The notes under the pieces were generated by a model. That model did no database searches and was not told where the DNA came from. It worked only from the letters and a program-made list of their open reading frames with translations. From contig OZ251218.1 of NCBI GenBank assembly GCA_965240365.1, positions 310,001 to 374,000 on the forward strand: a stretch of DNA of 64,000 bases, in the 5' to 3' direction. Positions 51,901 to 59,528 of the stretch are shown here, one piece after another. The stretch comes from G965240365 sp965240365 (GTDB taxonomy: Bacteria; Pseudomonadota; Gammaproteobacteria; Eutrophobiales; Eutrophobiaceae). Both the position numbers and the translations under genes were made by a program. The stretch's first letter is position 1, and each line of letters begins with the position of its first letter.

Positions 51901-52421
51901 TATGCCGGCGCGTTTCGGTGATTGGCATCGCGTTTACGTGCGTTATAACCGCTGGGCTCATAAGGGCCATTGGCTTCGGATTTTTGAGGCATTGGCGGAT
52001 GACCCGGATTTTGAGCACCTGATGGTTGATGGCAGCATCGTTCGGGTACACCAGCATGGCGCGGCTAAAAAAAAACAGCAGGAACAGGAAGCAATGGGTA
52101 AGTCACGAGGCGGCCTGAGCACCAGGATTCATGTGGCGGTTGACGCCTTGGGCAATCCGGTGCGCCTGCTGATTACGCCCGGACAACAGGCCGACATCAA
52201 GCAGGCTGATGCCCTGATAGCCGGCTTTTCAGCTGATTATGTCATTGCTGATAAAGGCTATGATGCGGATACATTCATTGAAGCTATCGAGGCGACTAAG
52301 GCCATTGCGGTGATACCACCAAGGTGCAACAGCACGGTGGCCAGAGACTATGACGAACACCTGTATGGTGAGCGAAATCTGGTTGAGCGATGCTTTCAAA
52401 AACTCAAAAACTACCGGCGCA

Positions 52422-52440
52422 CCTGCCTGCAGCAGGCAGG
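52422..52440. repeat. 19-base palindrome in IS5-type A (site 3)
   Basis: Exact CCTGCCTGCAGCAGGCAGG. Excision restores CGG CGC ATT GCC ACA CGC (RRIATR). Confidence 0.9.
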
Positions 52441-52529
52441 TTGCCACACGCTATGAGCGCTTGGCTGTCACTTATCTGGCCATGTTAAGCCTCATCTCCG
52501 CCGTCATCTGGCTTAATTGAGAACGCCTC

Positions 52530-53480
52530 CTAGGTGTATAGTCCCGCAGTGTGCTGAAATGGATTAATTCTAAACCGGTCTGGTTCCTTTTGCCACCCTT
52601 CAATGACTTTCTCATAGGGTGTCAGGCCTTTTAAGGTTTTTAGACGTTTGGCGAAGTTGTACGCCTTCAGGAAAGCCTGTAGGTGGGCTTTGAGTTGCGC
52701 ATGTGCGCCGTAATGATAGCGCTTGACGGTGGCCTCTTTGATAGTACGGTTCATGCGTTCCACCTGGCCGTTGGTCCAGGGGTGATTGATTTTTGTGAGC
52801 CGGTGTTCAATGTCATGTTCCTGGCAAACACGGTCAAAGAGGTGCCTTGATGCCGGCTTATCCTGTTTGCGGTGGGTAAATTGGGCGCCGTTATCGGTCA
52901 GGAGGGTGTGTATCTTGTAAGGCAGGGCCGCAATGACATTTCTCAGGAACTGTACCGCGGTCATCTTCTTTTTATCCGTATGTAGTTCGGCGTAGGCCAA
53001 CTTACAGGTGCGGTCAATAGCCACAAAGAGTTGCAGCTTGCCTTGTTCTGTTTGCACTTCAGCGATATCGATGTGGACATAACCAATGGGATATTTCTTG
53101 AACCTTTTCTTCACTGGCTTATCGCCTTCGACCTCGGGCAGGCGGCTAATGCCATGACGTTGCAGGCAGCGATGCAGGGAAGAACGTGTCAGATGCGGGA
53201 TCGTGGCCTGCAGGGCATACAGACAGTCATCCAGGGGCAACAACGTGTGTTTGCGAAACGCCACAACCATAGCCTCCTCTGCCAGCGATAAGCTGGTGGA
53301 GCGCGGCTGTTTCGGCCCCATTTTTGCGTCATGGACAAAATCACGCCGCTTCCATTTCGCCACCGTCTTCGGGTTGAGGTTATAGCGCTTCGCCAATTTG
53401 GCTATGCTCTCTTGACTATTTTGTATCGCTTGACGCACCGTCTCAGTCGTTGTGGCGCTGCCGTGTAGTATCTGGCCCAT
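52530..53480 (-). CDS. IS481-family transposase, apparently intact
   Basis: This 316-residue transposase has an N-terminal helix-turn-helix (SIAKLAKRYNLNPKTVAKWK) and an rve catalytic domain: Asp in VHIDIAEVQ, Asp in LLTDNGAQF, Glu in NGQVERMNRTIK. Its last codons run through the terminal repeat and the TAG stop lies in the flanking target duplication. No palindrome interrupts it. It is the likely source of activity for the 150-base derivative at 44510. Confidence 0.9.
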   Translation of the reverse strand: MGQILHGSATTTETVRQAIQNSQESIAKLAKRYNLNPKTVAKWKRRDFVHDAKMGPKQPRSTSLSLAEEAMVVAFRKHTLLPLDDCLYALQATIPHLTRSSLHRCLQRHGISRLPEVEGDKPVKKRFKKYPIGYVHIDIAEVQTEQGKLQLFVAIDRTCKLAYAELHTDKKKMTAVQFLRNVIAALPYKIHTLLTDNGAQFTHRKQDKPASRHLFDRVCQEHDIEHRLTKINHPWTNGQVERMNRTIKEATVKRYHYGAHAQLKAHLQAFLKAYNFAKRLKTLKGLTPYEKVIEGWQKEPDRFRINPFQHTAGLYT

Positions 53481-53539
53481 AGCTCCTCCTTTATTGGTAT
53501 AGCAGAATAACTTATGTTATCACACTGCGGGACCTTACA
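52535..53539 (-). mobile_element. IS481-family element with CCTAGG target duplication
   Basis: The ends are TGTATAGTCCCGCAGTGTG and CACACTGCGGGACCTTACA. CCTAGG occurs on both sides (52529-52534, 53540-53545). The left CCTA belongs to the end of IS5-type element A, so this IS landed at the junction between that element and the aldolase gene, after it. Confidence 0.88.
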
Positions 53540-53540
53540 C

Positions 53541-54815
53541 CTAGGCAGTTTTCTTCAGTTTTGCCTGTTCCAGCGACCAATATTCCATATCGAACAGATC
53601 GCGTTCATTTATTGGTGTGAACCTGCCAAAGGCCTCGGCGGAAAGGATGATGCGCGCATTCTGTTCAGCCAAATCCGCCGCAATCGCAGCTTCTTTTGCG
53701 TTCCGTCCAATGCCGATAATGCCAAGGCCCTGGACCAGTGCAACACGAGGTAAAGGATCAAGCATCGTCTTGGTTTCTTCGGCGTGAGGGGCATTCCGGT
53801 TGAAATAGGCTCCATACCAGTCCGCATAGTCCATAACCGCTTTCATCCAATCAGCTTTAGCGAATTTTTCGGATCCGATTATTGGACGAGGCTTGATCCG
53901 AATAACATGGTCAGGGGTCGCAGTGCCGCGGGCAGATATCTCTTCGAGGTTATCGAGCGCAAGATAGGTGTCGTTCGCTTTGCCTCGGCGCAGGTCTAGA
54001 ATAGGACCATCTGAGCCAAAGAAGCTCCATGTCGACAAAGCATCGCGTAATGCAGTAACCGAGGCATGGTCTCCTGGATTGGTAACTGTTGTCGCGGTTT
54101 CTTCGGGCATTAACCGCGCTCCCATCCGATCGAGAAATTTTTCGCAGGCATCTGTGTAGCGGATCATCCTCTCATAAGAGGTTCGTGCAGTATCGCTGAA
54201 AGAGAACAACCCATGGTTAACCAGGAACATACCTTTCGATCCCAAGCCTTGATCTTGAAAAATCCTGTCGGCTTCATGGCTTAGCTTGAAACCCGGCATG
54301 ACATAGGACACCACGCAAAGTTCATCGCCAAATATCTGTTTTGAGAGTTCTGTGGCATTGGGCTGATTTGCAATTGCAAGCGCAGCGCAAGAGTGGGTGT
54401 GATCCACAAATTTGGCGGGCAAGAATGCGTGAAGCAAGGCCTCTACCGAAGGGGTCGGTTCGCTTTGGTCCAGCATCTCGTCCCTAAGAAAAACCACCAT
54501 CTCTTGATCGGTCATGTTTGGCACGTCGCGGGCTGTCAGAAGCGGATCCAGCCACATTCCCGGCAAGCCTGGCCCTTCAATTGTTTCAAGATCCCAACCA
54601 GACCCCTTTACGTGGATCACGTCGCGCTCAGACCCGTCCGCCGCCATTCGCCGGGTTTTGACCGAGGTGTTACCACCGCCGTGTAAAACAAGGTCCGTCT
54701 CTTGCCCAATGAGGCGCGAGGTATAGACGCGCAAAGCCAAATCAATATCTGCGGGGTTGCTGCCGGCACCCTTGATCCATTTCTGGGCTTCAGCGTCATT
54801 CCAAAGTGATTTCAT
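53541..54815 (-). CDS. Class II aldolase, truncated from a bifunctional aldolase/dehydrogenase
   Basis: The 424 residues match the N-terminal aldolase half of bifunctional class II aldolase/short-chain dehydrogenase proteins (RhaD-type): YTSRLIGQETDLVLHGGGNT, HTHSCAALAIANQPN (zinc His), MFLVNHGLFSFSDTARTSYE, and the linker FTPINERDLFDMEYWSLEQA. Complete homologues continue into an SDR domain of about 270 residues. Here the frame stops five residues later at a TAG made by an IS end, so that domain is missing. The aldolase half could still cleave a ketose or aldose phosphate, such as one made by the adjacent kinase. Confidence 0.85.
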   Translation of the reverse strand: MKSLWNDAEAQKWIKGAGSNPADIDLALRVYTSRLIGQETDLVLHGGGNTSVKTRRMAADGSERDVIHVKGSGWDLETIEGPGLPGMWLDPLLTARDVPNMTDQEMVVFLRDEMLDQSEPTPSVEALLHAFLPAKFVDHTHSCAALAIANQPNATELSKQIFGDELCVVSYVMPGFKLSHEADRIFQDQGLGSKGMFLVNHGLFSFSDTARTSYERMIRYTDACEKFLDRMGARLMPEETATTVTNPGDHASVTALRDALSTWSFFGSDGPILDLRRGKANDTYLALDNLEEISARGTATPDHVIRIKPRPIIGSEKFAKADWMKAVMDYADWYGAYFNRNAPHAEETKTMLDPLPRVALVQGLGIIGIGRNAKEAAIAADLAEQNARIILSAEAFGRFTPINERDLFDMEYWSLEQAKLKKTA

Positions 54816-54816
54816 G

Positions 54817-56409
54817 TCATTTTGCCTTCTGGATTGGGGTCATCTGTGTCGACGTGGCGCCAGCTGGACGCCAAATCGGTTCGAGCAAATCCCGTTCCGA
54901 CATTGCTGAAGTACACATTGTGACATCGGCCCAACGGTCTTGTATCTCTCGATACAAGTCTGTGTTTTCTGGGTTTGGCGATACGCGGCGTCCTATGGGA
55001 CTCGCCATGGCGCCAACAGCCTCGTCAATCGTATTAAACAATCCCGCTCCCAATGCTGCCAGCATGGCGCAGCCGAGCGCTGTGGTTTCCTTTTCAACCG
55101 GAATTTCGACTTTGCGCCCGGTGACATCCGCCACAATCTGGGGCCAAAGAGCGCCACGCGATGACCCGCCCGTAAACTGGATTGTGTCGTAGTGCTTGCC
55201 AGACAGATTTTCGAGCGCTCGTAAATGGGTATTGGCTAGAAAAGCGCCGGTTTCCATCACAGCCCGGGCAATGTTTCCAAGGGTGTGATCTGGAGAATGT
55301 ATGTCGAGTCCAAGAAGGCTTAAAGGAGGTTGATGCCAATTGTCAGACTGCATAGGTGCGGCGACCGCAGCCACAACGCCCATCGTCCCTGGAGGCGCAA
55401 TAGAGGCCATGGCTTCGATCAACTCGAAACCGTCCGCATCGCTGCCCGTTGCTTTGAGGATGGGATCGAAATAGGCATCGCGCACCCAACGTAGCGCAAA
55501 TCCGGACAAAAACCCGATACCTTCGGTCATCCACTGGCCTGGGCGGGCATGGCAAAGCGAGCGTGGTGCGCGATCCGGGGCAATGAAGGGCCGCTCGGTT
55601 AAAATGGTCATCTGCCAGAAACTTCCGCCAACCAAGGTGGCTTGCCCAGCCTTTCGTCCAAGCCCTATAAGCGCAAGCTGTGTGTCGCCACCGCCGGCGA
55701 TGACCGGAGTACCGGGAACCAGACCCGTTTTTAACGCGGCTTGATGTGTGACGTTTCCAATTACCTCGCCCGCTTCAACCACTTGCGGTGCGATTGCTCT
55801 GTCTATTCCGGCGATCTCAAATAATTCCTCAGACCAGTTCCGAGAATTGAGATCAAACATTGCGCTGGATGAGCCGATTGAAGGGTCCGTAAAGTACTTG
55901 CCGGTCAACCGTGTGGCCATCCAGTCAGACAGCATACCCATGTATCGCGCTTTTGACAGGATTTCGGGTTTATGTTCCTTTAGCCAAAGAAAACGGGCTG
56001 GTGCAGTCAAAGACACCCAGTCGCCACCGATACGGAAAATAGTGTCGGAATAGCCCGCCGCAGTTAACCGGTCGGCTTGCGCTCGTGCCCTTCCGTCAAT
56101 GTTGGGACAGGCCCAAAGGACTTTACTGTTTTCATCATAAAGGACAAAGCCCTCGCGCATGGAGGTCGTTGAAATTGCAGCAATGTCTGCAGGTTCAAGA
56201 CCAGCTTTTTGAATAGCCTTTTTGATTACACGATCAATCAAAGCGCCATTGCGTTCCGCTTCAAAATCAAGACCTCCGGGCACGCCTTCGACAGATGCGT
56301 GCGCCCATTCTTCCTGTGCCGATCCAACGGTCTTTCCGTCCAGATCGTAAATGATACAGCGTCCGCTTCCTGTCCCAGCATCAATCGCCATGACATGACG
56401 TTTTGACAT
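54817..56409 (-). CDS. FGGY carbohydrate kinase, LsrK (autoinducer-2 kinase)-like
   Basis: This FGGY kinase of about 530 residues has an ATG at 56409 following GGGAGGTGAGC. Features are the N-terminal phosphate-binding AIDAGTGSGRCIIYDLDGKT, SMREGFVLYDENSKVLWACP then NIDGRA (a strong LsrK signature), PVIAGGGDTQLALIGLG, FTGGSSRGALWPQIVADVTG and the end PNPENTDLYREIQDRW. LsrK phosphorylates AI-2; related alphaproteobacterial kinases act on other short polyols or sugars, so the substrate is open. It is one base before the aldolase and 49 bases after the dehydrogenase. Confidence 0.88.
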   Translation of the reverse strand: MSKRHVMAIDAGTGSGRCIIYDLDGKTVGSAQEEWAHASVEGVPGGLDFEAERNGALIDRVIKKAIQKAGLEPADIAAISTTSMREGFVLYDENSKVLWACPNIDGRARAQADRLTAAGYSDTIFRIGGDWVSLTAPARFLWLKEHKPEILSKARYMGMLSDWMATRLTGKYFTDPSIGSSSAMFDLNSRNWSEELFEIAGIDRAIAPQVVEAGEVIGNVTHQAALKTGLVPGTPVIAGGGDTQLALIGLGRKAGQATLVGGSFWQMTILTERPFIAPDRAPRSLCHARPGQWMTEGIGFLSGFALRWVRDAYFDPILKATGSDADGFELIEAMASIAPPGTMGVVAAVAAPMQSDNWHQPPLSLLGLDIHSPDHTLGNIARAVMETGAFLANTHLRALENLSGKHYDTIQFTGGSSRGALWPQIVADVTGRKVEIPVEKETTALGCAMLAALGAGLFNTIDEAVGAMASPIGRRVSPNPENTDLYREIQDRWADVTMCTSAMSERDLLEPIWRPAGATSTQMTPIQKAK

Positions 56410-56458
56410 GCTCACCTCCCTTACGACTCTTGCGCTGCGGTTCATATCCAATGAATGG

Positions 56459-57502
56459 TTATGTGAATTCGTTTAACAGCGTTTCGCTGCGCAGCAGGCG
56501 CCCATAATCTTGCACGATCTGTTCTGCCGCATAGTTTGCGACTCGCCGCGACGCGCCAGCAATATGGGGCGTTAACGTTACATTGGAGAATGCCAGGAGT
56601 TCATAGTTTTGCTCGGGCGGCTCTGTTTCATATGTATCAAGCGCAGCACCGCCTAATTGCCCAGACGATAGGCCATCGACCAGCGCTGCTTGATCAATCA
56701 ACTCACCACGCGCTGAATTGACGATCACAGCGCCTGGGCGCATTTTGGCAATTTGATCGTAAGAAATCATTTTCTTGGTTTCAGGTGTGAGCCGGGCATG
56801 CAGACTCAGAATATCCGTGCGCTCCAGCAATGCGTTCAAATCAACCTGCTCGACCCCGTCGCACTCATCTTGTACCGTTAGCCGTACAAAGGGGTCGCAA
56901 ATCAGAATCTTGCATCCAAACGGCTTCAGCAGACGCACGACCCGCTGGCCGATATGGCTGTATCCGATAAGCCCGACAGTCAAGTCACATAGTTCATTAC
57001 CGGTACGATCGTAGCGATACAGGTCACCGCGCCAGATGCCTTGCTTCAAATCGGCATGGCCCAATCCGATTCGGCGCGTATTTGCTAAAATCATGCCCAG
57101 CGTAAATTCCGCAACTGCCGACGCATTTCGACCTGGTAAATTGCAAACAGTGACCCCGAATTTACGGGCCGCTTCGATATTCACATTTACCGGCCCGCCT
57201 CGTGGTACACCGACAAATTTTAGTTTGGGAGATGCGGCCAATATCTCTTCGGTGACCGGGGCCAAGTGAGTGACGAGCGCATCCGTATCTGTAAGCAAAT
57301 CAGCAATGTCAGCCGGGCTGCCGCTGTATTCCTTAATCTCACTTCCGGCAGGGCCATCATGCCCAAAAAAGGGGACTTCCGGCCAATCCAGATCTCGCTT
57401 TATGACGTCGACAGGCTGGTAAATATACTCTTTAATCGCGGCTTCAAAAACCGATGACGTTATAAACTGATCCCCAATTGCGGCAATCTTTAATATGTCC
57501 AT
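56459..57502 (-). CDS. D-isomer-specific 2-hydroxyacid dehydrogenase
   Basis: This 347-residue NAD-dependent hydroxyacid dehydrogenase has KFVGVPRGGPVNVNIEAARK, FGVTVCNLPGRNASAVAEFT (phosphoglycerate-dehydrogenase-like), VGLIGYSHIGQRVVRLLKPF, NSARGELIDQAALVDGL (Arg), DTYETEPP (Glu) and LTPHIAGASRRV (His). It lies in the kinase-aldolase operon, suggesting a role in oxidising or reducing a sugar acid in that pathway. The gene is preceded by AGGAGGTACGA ahead of ATG 57502. Confidence 0.9.
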   Translation of the reverse strand: MDILKIAAIGDQFITSSVFEAAIKEYIYQPVDVIKRDLDWPEVPFFGHDGPAGSEIKEYSGSPADIADLLTDTDALVTHLAPVTEEILAASPKLKFVGVPRGGPVNVNIEAARKFGVTVCNLPGRNASAVAEFTLGMILANTRRIGLGHADLKQGIWRGDLYRYDRTGNELCDLTVGLIGYSHIGQRVVRLLKPFGCKILICDPFVRLTVQDECDGVEQVDLNALLERTDILSLHARLTPETKKMISYDQIAKMRPGAVIVNSARGELIDQAALVDGLSSGQLGGAALDTYETEPPEQNYELLAFSNVTLTPHIAGASRRVANYAAEQIVQDYGRLLRSETLLNEFT

Positions 57503-58010
57503 TCGTACCTCCTAAATGGTACTAATAATCTAATGGATATTTTTCTCATGTCAACCTGCATTTTTCCTGCCTCTCGGCTGTGGCAATTTGAAAAGCTTGG
57601 GTATTAATTCGGATCCACAAAGGGGTACTTGTGCCTTTTTGTGCTTTGAAAACATAAGATTATAACGGTTTGCGGCGTTTATGCCCAAACCATTAAAACA
57701 AGGTGGCCGCCCCATTGACGGACGAGGCGAACTGGACCAACCGCGCCACCATATGCGTTGCGAGAGCGCCTTTTTCGTCCATCTAAAAGTGGGCATTTCA
57801 AAACGCCACATATGAGGTGCGCGGTGCGTCCTCATCAACCCTTGGGAGCCAGTGAGCCGGAAGTGATCATCCTGGTTGTTCAAACGCCTAGCCCAAGGTG
57901 CCTGCGCAATCCAAAGAAACTTTGAGGCTACGGCACATCTGGGAGCAAGAGATGTGTCGTATTTCCGGTTGTAGCCTCAAAGGTTCCCTTTGATCAAAGT
58001 GGTTCAAACA
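57503..58010. other. Gene-free gap in carbohydrate operon with a two-tier stem-loop
   Basis: There is no convincing gene here. At 57916-57987 GAAACTTTGAGGCTAC pairs with GTAGCCTCAAAGGTTCC. Inside it, GGCACATCT pairs with AGATGTGTC across GGGAGCAAG. This composite hairpin lies between the VOC gene and the dehydrogenase gene, so it may attenuate, process or terminate the operon transcript. A frame on the minus strand near 57750 (DEKGALATHMVARLVQFASS) faintly recalls an HPr-like domain but is broken. Confidence 0.45.
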
Positions 58011-58502
58011 TTAGCCAGGGCTTGGGTAGACGCGCACAGGCTTTAGATCAATGGCGTGTCCGGTGCCACTTTCAAGTATCACCTTTAGTTTCGGCTCACT
58101 GTCCAGATAATAGAACTCGATCGACTCTCCGATCCGCCCGCCCATAAGCATTTTTGCGCCGTCATCGGCCATCATCTGTTTGAACGCTTCGGAATCTTTA
58201 GCAGCCGGTTTCATCACTGCAATATGATGCAGTCCCTCGCCATGTTCCTCTAGCCACTCTTTATATATAGACTCCCCTTCGAGTGGCTGAATTAACTCGT
58301 AGCACATGTCACCAACCATCGTTTCGGCGCAGAGCATCGAATATACTGCTGGCTTGCCGTGCAGATGGGTTCCGTGCAGCGAAGGTGACGTATGTTCATA
58401 TACATTCCACGGACCCCATCCGAGCAAGTCGGTATAGTGTTTCATAGTTTTATCCAGATCGCGGACGACGACCCCAATCTGAGAAATTTTCGTATCCGTC
58501 AT
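58011..58502 (-). CDS. VOC-family (glyoxalase/epimerase-like) protein
   Basis: This 163-residue vicinal oxygen chelate protein has the two-repeat fold: ISQIGVVVRDLDKTMKHYTD then LLGWGPWN, a central ELIQPLEGESIYKEWLEEHG, GLHHIAVMKPA, and a C-terminal FYYLDSEPKLKVILESG. Metal ligands appear in the N-terminal region and HHIA. It may act as an epimerase or isomerase in the pathway of the neighbouring kinase and aldolase. It follows the permease gene by 45 bases. Confidence 0.85.
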   Translation of the reverse strand: MTDTKISQIGVVVRDLDKTMKHYTDLLGWGPWNVYEHTSPSLHGTHLHGKPAVYSMLCAETMVGDMCYELIQPLEGESIYKEWLEEHGEGLHHIAVMKPAAKDSEAFKQMMADDGAKMLMGGRIGESIEFYYLDSEPKLKVILESGTGHAIDLKPVRVYPSPG

Positions 58503-58547
58503 ATCTTTCCGTTCCTCCTCTTATTTTAAAGACATGTGCTAATCTGC

Positions 58548-59528
58548 TTAATATCGGCCCATCTTTCGCGAGATCGCATCGAATGCGACCGCGACCACAA
58601 CAATCAAACCTGTCACGATCTGTTGCAAATAGACATTGACACCGCTCAATACGATCACATTGCCAATCACGGCAATGATCGTCGCCCCAAGCAACGCGCC
58701 CCATATGGTTCCAATCCCGCCTGTTGTGGCGATCCCGCCGATAACCGGCGCAGCAATTGACGGAAGAAGCCAAGATTGACCCATGGATGCCTGAGCGGAG
58801 ACCAAGCGGAAGCATAGGAGTATGCCTGCCAATCCAGCCATCGCTCCGGCAATTGCAAATGTTGTAATGCGCACGCGTTGTTCATTGATGCCGACGATTT
58901 TGGCCGCCTCTCGACTGTTACCGACTGCATAGAGCTTGCGGCCATAGACGGTTTTCGTTGTAACGAACAGGATCACAAAGAAAGCGGCTAACATGATGTA
59001 TACCGGGATCGGCACCTCAAAGAGTGACCCTCTTCCAAGAAAGGTCACATCCTCAGGTAATCCGACAATGGTTCGTCCTTTGGTAATCCACAGATTCAAT
59101 CCTGAATAGACGCTCAGCATACCAATCGTCACGACTAGAGAGTTCAGATTAAACAAGGTTACGATCGTGCCGTTCAATGCCCCAGCCATGGCGCCAACCA
59201 ACAGACCGGCGAGTATGGCGAGTGGGGGTGGCACTTCAAAATCGACAAGCAGCTTGGCGCAGATAATGCCTGCAAGGCCTGCAATCGCACCGATTGAGAC
59301 ATCAATATCCCCCAGAAGCAGCAACAATCCCTGACCAATCGCTACCATTCCAATAAAGGCCAGTTCGCGCGATATGATTGTCATATTGTAAGTTGTCATG
59401 AATTGGGGGGCGACCAGGGCGGCAACCGCACAAATAACAATCAGAGCTCCAAAGACTCCAAAAACTTGGCCGGTGTCTAACAAATTAATTTTGCGTGATT
59501 TGTTTGCTTTTAATGCATTTTCAGACAT
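58548..59528 (-). CDS. ABC sugar transporter permease (RbsC type)
   Basis: This 326-residue inner-membrane permease of the ribose/AI-2 family has about nine hydrophobic segments. The family motif is GQGLLLLLGDIDVSIGAIAG (compare GGIDLSVG), and conserved segments are GTIVTLFNLNSLVVTIGMLS and APVIGGIATTGGIGTIWGAL. Only one permease gene is present, so it probably forms a homodimer. Its start overlaps the ATPase stop by eight bases. Confidence 0.93.
   Translation of the reverse strand: MSENALKANKSRKINLLDTGQVFGVFGALIVICAVAALVAPQFMTTYNMTIISRELAFIGMVAIGQGLLLLLGDIDVSIGAIAGLAGIICAKLLVDFEVPPPLAILAGLLVGAMAGALNGTIVTLFNLNSLVVTIGMLSVYSGLNLWITKGRTIVGLPEDVTFLGRGSLFEVPIPVYIMLAAFFVILFVTTKTVYGRKLYAVGNSREAAKIVGINEQRVRITTFAIAGAMAGLAGILLCFRLVSAQASMGQSWLLPSIAAPVIGGIATTGGIGTIWGALLGATIIAVIGNVIVLSGVNVYLQQIVTGLIVVVAVAFDAISRKMGRY

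Larger units (their letters stand above)
51711..52520 (+). pseudogene. IS5-family transposase A broken by three 19-base palindromes
   Basis: From ATG 51711 (KRRMLRNDQWERIKDLLPGK), the frame breaks at the first palindrome. Excising 19 bases at 51782, 51882 and 52422 gives a continuous IS5-family protein: SDCGVTAKDNRLFLEAVLW, WRDMPARFGDWHRVYVRYNR, LMVDGSIVRVHQHG (first Asp), YVIADKGYDADTFIE (second Asp), NLVERCFQKLKNYRRIATRY (Glu), AVIWLN-stop. The total insertion is 57 bases, so the end returns to frame but the middle blocks are shifted relative to each other. Confidence 0.88.
50414..52532 (+). mobile_element. IS5-type element A, split by a nested IS
   Basis: The ends are TAGGAGGCGTTCTCAATTA (50414-50432) and its complement (52514-52532). 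The transposase gene starts at ATG 51711 but its leader lies at 50433-50495, because another IS (50496-51711) is inserted right at the start codon with a TGAAA duplication. Removing it restores GGAGGAACGCC-ATGAAACGCCG. The IS abuts the regulator on its left and the aldolase fragment on its right. Confidence 0.88.

Noticed and set aside
50563..52440. The regularly recurring palindrome as a CRISPR array
   Set aside because: Spacing is irregular (100-500 bases), the intervals are parts of transposase genes, and no cas genes are present.
50524..52520. Programmed ribosomal frameshifting or codon-phased hopping as the sole reason for the inserts
   Set aside because: Inserts fall in all codon phases and also in non-coding sequence, so translation alone does not explain their placement; kept only as one hypothesis.
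57551..57883. A 110-codon minus-strand frame in the operon gap, possibly HPr-like in an alternate frame
   Set aside because: Similarity to HPr is faint and needs frame changes; no intact phosphorylation-site motif is visible.
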